In this document: in pieces, positions 59,935 to 64,000 of the stretch | Position numbering within the stretch: the stretch's first letter is position 1 | Layout of the letters: each line of letters begins with the position of its first letter | Assembly: GCA_035765895.1 (NCBI GenBank) | Contig: DASTWL010000091.1 | Coordinates: forward strand, 41,565 to 105,564 | Reading direction: 5' to 3' | Source: Verrucomicrobiia bacterium | Lineage (GTDB): Bacteria > Verrucomicrobiota > Verrucomicrobiia > Limisphaerales > DSYF01 | Length of the DNA stretch: 64,000 bases | Position numbers and translations under genes: made by a program | The notes under the pieces: generated by a model | Told to the model about the DNA's origin: nothing | The model's input: only the letters and a program-made list of their open reading frames with translations | Databases searched by the model: none

Positions 59935-61035
59935 TCAGCCGGGGCGCGGCAGCGAGAAGATGAAAATGGCGCCGCGCCCGGGCCGGTGCTCGGTCCAGAT
60001 ACGCCCGTGGTGATCTTCGATGATGCGCTTGCAGATGGAGAGGCCGAGGCCGGTGCCGGATTTTTTGCCGAACGTGGCGAACGGCTCGAAAAGCTTCGTG
60101 GCAATCTCCGGGGCGATGCCCGGACCGGTGTCCTCCACTTCGGCAATAATGCGCGTTTCCTTCAAATAAAAGCGCAGCATGATGATGCCGCCGCTGGGCA
60201 TGGCCTGCGCGGCGTTGTGGAGCAGGTTGTGAAACACACGCCGCAACCGTGGCGGGTTGAGCGCCATTGGCACGGCGGGCGGTTCGCTGTCAAAATGAAT
60301 GGCGATGCCGCTTTGTTCGAGTTCGACACGCAGCTCCCCAACCACGTCCTGCGCGAACGCGGCAAAATCCGTCTGCCCCAGAATCACCGCGCTGCCGGAG
60401 CCCTGCGTGAATTCAAGAATCTCGCCGACCATTTCGCTGATGCGGTCGAGCTGGCGGCGCACCCGCGCCACGGCCTGGGCGCGGGCCTCAGAAGCCAGAT
60501 TGTCATTGGCAAGCGTCTCCGCGGTAAGGCCGATGATGTTCAGCGGGTTCTTCAGGTCGTGCACAATCGAACGGGCAAAGCGGCCCAGCAGCGTCAGGCG
60601 TTCGGCCTGGGAGATTTCATGGACGTGGCGCGCATTGAACTCGCGCAAGCGATGGCTGATCTCGCGCATCAGGTTGACCGCGATGTCGGGCGTGTGGTGC
60701 ACGAACGTGAGCATTTCGCCCGCCGGGATGCGATACAGCACCACCGGCTCGGCCGCAACGGCGGACGCGGAACGCGGCTTGAATTCGATCACCGCCATTT
60801 CGCCAAAAAAGTCGCCCGGCCCCAGCTTGGTGATGATCTGCCGTTTTTCGGCGCTGACTTCGGCGGAAATTTCCACCGTGCCGGCGCGGATGACATAGAC
60901 CGCATCCCCCGGATCACCTTCATGGAAGATTTCGTGCCCGGCCGGAAAGGATTCCACGCGGCACAGCCCCCGCAACGTGTTCAGCTCGGTGGCCGTCAGG
61001 CCGTCGAACAGCTTGCAGGCGCTCAGTGAAACCAT
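59935..61035 (-). CDS. Cyclic-nucleotide-binding-domain sensor histidine kinase
   Basis: The protein has 366 residues. Residues 5-125 form a cNMP-binding (Crp-like) domain: GHEIFHEGDPGDAVYVIRAG and LGPGDFFGEMAVIEFKPRSA, including the phosphate-binding FGE...RSA cassette. A coiled segment leads to the H-box RFARSIVHDLKNPLNI with His159. The ATPase lobe has HNLLHNAAQAMPSGG, VEDTGPGIAPE and GTGLGLSICKRIIEDH. No membrane segments and no adjacent response regulator are present. mutL begins 31 bases later on the same strand. A cyclic nucleotide or similar ligand may control the kinase. Confidence 0.92.
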   Translation of the reverse strand: MVSLSACKLFDGLTATELNTLRGLCRVESFPAGHEIFHEGDPGDAVYVIRAGTVEISAEVSAEKRQIITKLGPGDFFGEMAVIEFKPRSASAVAAEPVVLYRIPAGEMLTFVHHTPDIAVNLMREISHRLREFNARHVHEISQAERLTLLGRFARSIVHDLKNPLNIIGLTAETLANDNLASEARAQAVARVRRQLDRISEMVGEILEFTQGSGSAVILGQTDFAAFAQDVVGELRVELEQSGIAIHFDSEPPAVPMALNPPRLRRVFHNLLHNAAQAMPSGGIIMLRFYLKETRIIAEVEDTGPGIAPEIATKLFEPFATFGKKSGTGLGLSICKRIIEDHHGRIWTEHRPGRGAIFIFSLPRPG

Positions 61036-61107
61036 GAGGCCACTTTAAGAGAATCAGGAGGCAGGTAAAGGGAAAGCATGGGAGATTGCGGTGGGGCGCG
61101 CCGCAGC

Positions 61108-61136
61108 TTGACGCTCCACCTCGGGAAACCTAGTAT
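61108..61136 (+). promoter_or_regulatory. Promoter of the tRNA-His gene
   Basis: TTGACG (61108-61113), a 17-base spacer and TAGTAT (61131-61136) precede the tRNA by 11 bases. Confidence 0.75.
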
Positions 61137-61147
61137 GCGCGTCGGAT

Positions 61148-61223
61148 GGTGGCCGTAGTTCAATGGTAGAGCCCCAGATTGTGGTTCTGGTTGTTGCGGG
61201 TTCGAGTCCCGTCGGCCACCCCA
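61148..61223 (+). tRNA. tRNA-His (GUG)
   Basis: Acceptor GTGGCCG/CGGCCAC with an extra G at -1 facing discriminator C, as required for tRNA-His; anticodon stem CCAGA with loop TTGTGGT (anticodon GTG) and stem TCTGG; T arm GCGGGTTCGAGTCCCGT; CCA encoded. Confidence 0.96.
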
Positions 61224-61448
61224 TCCTTCCCCCTGACTCCCCGAAATCCGGTGCCGCTTTTCGTTGACGCAAGCCCACCGCCCGTCACGAAATCCAACCC
61301 GTCTCCTTTCGCAGCCACCTGACCGGAACGGCACCGTAACAGTCGATTCCGCCACGAATACGAGACGGAGTTGACGTGAATGGCGCGAAGTGTCGCCAAT
61401 TCAGGCCGGTGAAATTTGCGCAAGCGCCTTTTGTTTTCGAAGCGTAAC

Positions 61449-61760
61449 TCACTCTCGCAGCCCGAGGCCGATGTTCAAGCGGCAACGACTGCACACAAAG
61501 GATTCCAGCTCCGGCGCGGACCACGACAAGCCGCACCGGGGACACTGTGAAAATCTCCGCACCAGCAGCAATCCGCTGAAGCCCGCCAGAAAGCAAGCCA
61601 GCCCGAAATGCCAGCGCGTGGTGACACCAACGAAAACCGCCACCAGCACCAACGCTCGCATCAGAAACCAACCGGACCAACCGCCAACAAATCGGGCCAC
61701 CCGGAATGCGCTCCTGATCTTGGGGCACTCGTCCGGATCGGGATTTATCAGGCGTTCCAT
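61449..61760 (-). CDS. Small membrane protein with a C-terminal zinc ribbon
   Basis: The protein has 103 residues. Two adjoining hydrophobic stretches (FLMRALVLVAVFVGVTTRW, GLACFLAGFSGLLLV) precede a treble-clef-like set of two Cys pairs (FSQCPRCGLSW and FVCSRCRLN). No family is recognised. It could be a short membrane-anchored zinc-ribbon protein. The surrounding stretch (61224-61448) has no other gene. Base composition is lower than in its neighbours. Confidence 0.6.
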   Translation of the reverse strand: MERLINPDPDECPKIRSAFRVARFVGGWSGWFLMRALVLVAVFVGVTTRWHFGLACFLAGFSGLLLVRRFSQCPRCGLSWSAPELESFVCSRCRLNIGLGLRE

Positions 61761-61781
61761 GGGTGTCTAACCTTCAAGATG

Positions 61782-62123
61782 TCAGCGCGGTTTTGCCGTT
61801 GGCTGCTCATCACTCACGCGTCGCAATTTCCTCAACCAAATCAGATTTAAGATGCTCAAGACAGCTAACACGAGCAAAGTCCACACTGCGACACCAAATA
61901 GGACCCTGCAAATCTCGGTGGCATTGCTGCCGACTTGCGCCAGCACAGAAGCTCTGCCCTTCAGCGCCCGTTCCCATCCGTCCAGCCCCAAACCCGGCCG
62001 ACACGGCGCGCCGTTCACCAATTCCGTAGGCGTCAACCCGTTGTTTTGGCGTGTGCCCCGAACGCGGACCGCAAGGACGGCGGGAGCAGGGGCGTGGCTC
62101 CGGGGCACGCACAGACATGGCAT
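61782..62123 (-). CDS. Doubtful small membrane protein
   Basis: An open frame of up to 113 residues, of which the first 30 overlap the end of the sugar kinase gene; a later start is likely. One membrane helix (VLFGVAVWTLLVLAVLSILN) is followed by a basic tail (IWLRKLRRVSDEQ). It lies directly after the zinc-ribbon membrane protein gene in sequence and has the same topology, but no family evidence supports it. Confidence 0.3.
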   Translation of the reverse strand: MPCLCVPRSHAPAPAVLAVRVRGTRQNNGLTPTELVNGAPCRPGLGLDGWERALKGRASVLAQVGSNATEICRVLFGVAVWTLLVLAVLSILNLIWLRKLRRVSDEQPTAKPR

Positions 62124-62938
62124 GCCACATCAGCGGCATGCCGGTGGATGTCCGCCAGCGGCAGTTGATGCAAAAGCCCCATCACCAGCGCGGCCGCGAA
62201 GGCGTCTCCGGCGCCAACCGTGTCGACCACCGCGAACCGGCGACCCGGCAGCTCCGACCATTGGCCGGGGCGATACAGCAAACTGCCCCGTTCGGCCCGG
62301 GTGAGCGCGACCAGCTGCAAATCAAAACGGGCCGCGAGCTGTTCGATTCGTTGTCGTGAGTCTCCGGTCAAGTCGAACCGCGGCGACAGGACCGCCAGTT
62401 CGTGGTCATTCAATTTCAAAACATTGGCGGCCTCCAGCGAGCGCTCAATGGTTCCGCGCTCGCACGCGTCCTGGCGCAGATTGATGTCAAACACGCGCCA
62501 CGCGGCCGCCGGGGCCGCCGTCACCAACCGTTGAATTACCGCCGCGGCCGCCCGGGTGCGCTGTGCGAGCGTTCCGAAACACAGGGCGTCCGCGCCGCGC
62601 GCCGCGGCAAGCGCCTCTTCGGTGAACGCCAGCGCATCCCACGCGACGTTGTCGTGAATGGTGAATCGCGGCGTGCCATCCGCATCGAGGGCCACGCCGG
62701 CAGTGCCCGTTGGCAACTGATCATCCACCTGCACGGTCGCGGTCTCGATCTCCATCTCGCGGAACCGCTCCAGCACGCGCCGGCCCGGCGCATCCCGGCC
62801 AACGCGCGTGATGACCTGCACGTCCGCGCCGAGCTGGCGGGCGTGACAGGCAAAGTTCGCCGGCGCCCCGCCCAACTGAAGTCCCGACGGCAGCACATCC
62901 CACAGCACCTCACCGAGACCGATGACCTTGAAGCTCAT
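62033..62938 (-). CDS. PfkB family carbohydrate kinase (fructokinase-like)
   Basis: The protein has 301 residues. VIGLGEVLWDVLPSGLQLGG and APANFACHARQLGADVQVIT form the substrate-binding N-terminus. VDTVGAGDAFAAALVMGLLH is the PfkB signature 2 with the catalytic Asp in GAGD. The protein is cytoplasmic. It begins nine bases after the sugar transporter gene, so transport and phosphorylation of the same sugar, possibly fructose, are likely. The last residues (HAKTTG) extend into a weakly defined downstream region. Confidence 0.9.
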   Translation of the reverse strand: MSFKVIGLGEVLWDVLPSGLQLGGAPANFACHARQLGADVQVITRVGRDAPGRRVLERFREMEIETATVQVDDQLPTGTAGVALDADGTPRFTIHDNVAWDALAFTEEALAAARGADALCFGTLAQRTRAAAAVIQRLVTAAPAAAWRVFDINLRQDACERGTIERSLEAANVLKLNDHELAVLSPRFDLTGDSRQRIEQLAARFDLQLVALTRAERGSLLYRPGQWSELPGRRFAVVDTVGAGDAFAAALVMGLLHQLPLADIHRHAADVACHVCACPGATPLLPPSLRSAFGAHAKTTG

Positions 62939-62947
62939 AAAATCCGT

Positions 62948-64000
62948 TCAGGGCACGCGGGCGGCGGCGGCGGGCGGCGCATCCGCTGCCAACTCCAGGC
63001 CGAGCCGGCGTTGCATCTCCTCCAGCGGCACGCCCTTGGTTTCCGGCACCATGAACTGCACCCACAACAACTGCAGCACCATCATGCCGCAGAAGAAGAC
63101 GAACACGCCGCCGGGCGCGACGGACTCCACCACCTTCGGGAAAAACGTGGTGAGCAGCGCGGCAAACGTCCAATGCGTGAAACTGCCCAGCGCCTGCCCC
63201 TCGGCGCGGTGGCGGTTGGGGAAGATTTCAGAAATGAAGACCCAGATCACCGTGCCCTGCCCGACCGCATGCGCCGCGATGAAGGCAAAAATGCACGCGG
63301 GCACGATGCTGTAATGCTGCGTGAAAAAGGCCCACGCCGTCAGGCCCAGCGACAGGATGTAGCCAAAGGAACCAATGAACAGCAGCGTGCGGCGGCCCAG
63401 CCGGTCAATCAGCCACAGCCCCACAAAGGTGAACAGCAGGTTGGTGACGCCGATGCCCACGGACTGGAGCAGTGCGGCCTTTTCGCCCAGGCCGGTCAGT
63501 TCGAAGATGCGGGGCGCGAAGTAGAGAATCGCGTTGATGCCGGAAAGCTGGTTGAAAAAGGCGACGAGGAAGGCCAGCAAAATCGGGCGGCGCAACCGCC
63601 GGCTCCAGAACTGGCCACCGGCGCTTTTTTCGCGGCGGCTGGCGGTGAGAATGGCCTCCGCCTGCGCCGTCCGTTCGGCCTCGGATTGCTCGGGCGCAAT
63701 CAGCTTCAGCACGGCGAGGCCCGCGACGCGATCGCCCTTGCGGCCAATCAGCCAGCGCGGACTTTCGGGCAACCCCAGACACATGACGGCGTAAATTAGC
63801 GACGGAAACGCCGCCACGCCGAGCATCCAGCGCCAGGCCGCGGCGCCGCCGATTTTGTCGAGCACGGCATTGGACACGAACGCGATCACGATGCCGAAGA
63901 CAATGTTGAACTGGAACATGCCCGCCAGCCGGCCGCGGTAAGCCGGCGGCGCGATTTCCGAGATGTAGAGCGGCGACACCACGGTGGAAATGCCGATGCC
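62948..64000 (-). CDS. Sugar porter family MFS transporter (5' truncated)
   Basis: The frame is open to the right edge, so the first membrane helices are missing. GIGISTVVSPLYISEIAP is the conserved loop and helix of sugar porters, followed by PAYRGRL. PESPRWLIG and the terminal PETKGVPLEEMQ are sugar-porter signatures, and NQLSGINAILYFAPRIF is the helix 7 motif QxxxGxNxxxYY-like. It is a proton-coupled or facilitative hexose or related sugar transporter in the inner membrane. A PfkB kinase gene follows after nine bases. Confidence 0.92.
   Translation of the reverse strand, partial: GIGISTVVSPLYISEIAPPAYRGRLAGMFQFNIVFGIVIAFVSNAVLDKIGGAAAWRWMLGVAAFPSLIYAVMCLGLPESPRWLIGRKGDRVAGLAVLKLIAPEQSEAERTAQAEAILTASRREKSAGGQFWSRRLRRPILLAFLVAFFNQLSGINAILYFAPRIFELTGLGEKAALLQSVGIGVTNLLFTFVGLWLIDRLGRRTLLFIGSFGYILSLGLTAWAFFTQHYSIVPACIFAFIAAHAVGQGTVIWVFISEIFPNRHRAEGQALGSFTHWTFAALLTTFFPKVVESVAPGGVFVFFCGMMVLQLLWVQFMVPETKGVPLEEMQRRLGLELAADAPPAAAARVP

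Overview
The window looks like chromosome of a high-GC member of the Verrucomicrobiota, probably a Limisphaerales/Pedosphaera-like (former subdivision 3) lineage. This is inferred from three prepilin-type proteins with a [18 protein letters not shown] leader and an H-X9-DG-type end, large secreted proteins that mix Ig-like, Calx-beta and jelly-roll modules and end in F(Y/F)R(I/L/V), several Tat-exported Gfo/Idh/MocA and FAD oxidoreductases, and a standard Gram-negative housekeeping set. Shine-Dalgarno sequences are often weak or absent.

Region 1 (1-28 kb) is a carbohydrate and cell-wall utilisation region. It holds a truncated multidomain secreted protein, a GH25 lysozyme coupled by ATGA overlap to a C39-like peptidase, and an operon-like minus-strand run (Gfo/Idh/MocA, sugar isomerase, two FAD oxidoreductases, the last frameshifted). 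It also holds a GH20 hexosaminidase, a GHL10-type glycosidase, a secreted propeller protein, a second Gfo/isomerase pair, an orphan fructose-type PTS EIIB, an amidase lipoprotein, an esterase, nagB and an AraC-family regulator. A 32-bp motif occurs three times almost intact, plus once in degenerate form. It lies beside nagB/araC, the EIIB gene, the GH20/prepilin pair and the propeller gene, and suggests an amino-sugar regulon.

Region 2 (28.8-48 kb) is mainly housekeeping: tRNA-Tyr, ffh, a D-aminoacylase-like amidohydrolase, gamma-carbonic anhydrase-like protein, a metallo-beta-lactamase-fold hydrolase, nrdR with its own NrdR-type box, a HIT protein, prfB with its programmed +1 frameshift, a GxxExxY cassette, trpC (with an in-frame insertion), a third Gfo/Idh/MocA gene, a fungal-type cytosine deaminase, a Ycf46-like ATPase, a MarR-like regulator facing a perfect palindrome, leuB, a Nudix protein, a GAF histidine kinase and an LptF/LptG permease.

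Region 3 (48-64 kb) holds a fur/perR-sufB-[GxxExxY cassette]-sufC cluster with a perfect Fur/PerR-type palindrome, then pmtA-like methyltransferase, pyrB, pyrR, guaA, tig, mutL, a cNMP-binding histidine kinase, tRNA-His, a PfkB sugar kinase and a truncated sugar transporter.

The strongest unusual signals are: (i) the shared 32-bp motif tying together amino-sugar genes; (ii) two GxxExxY nuclease-fold genes, each enclosed by 27-29 bp inverted repeats whose outer ends carry GCCAC, one splitting sufB from sufC and the other abutting the trpC start codon; and (iii) a premature TAA in sufB with the conserved C-terminus still readable in frame downstream of it. No transposase, integrase, CRISPR array or prophage was seen.
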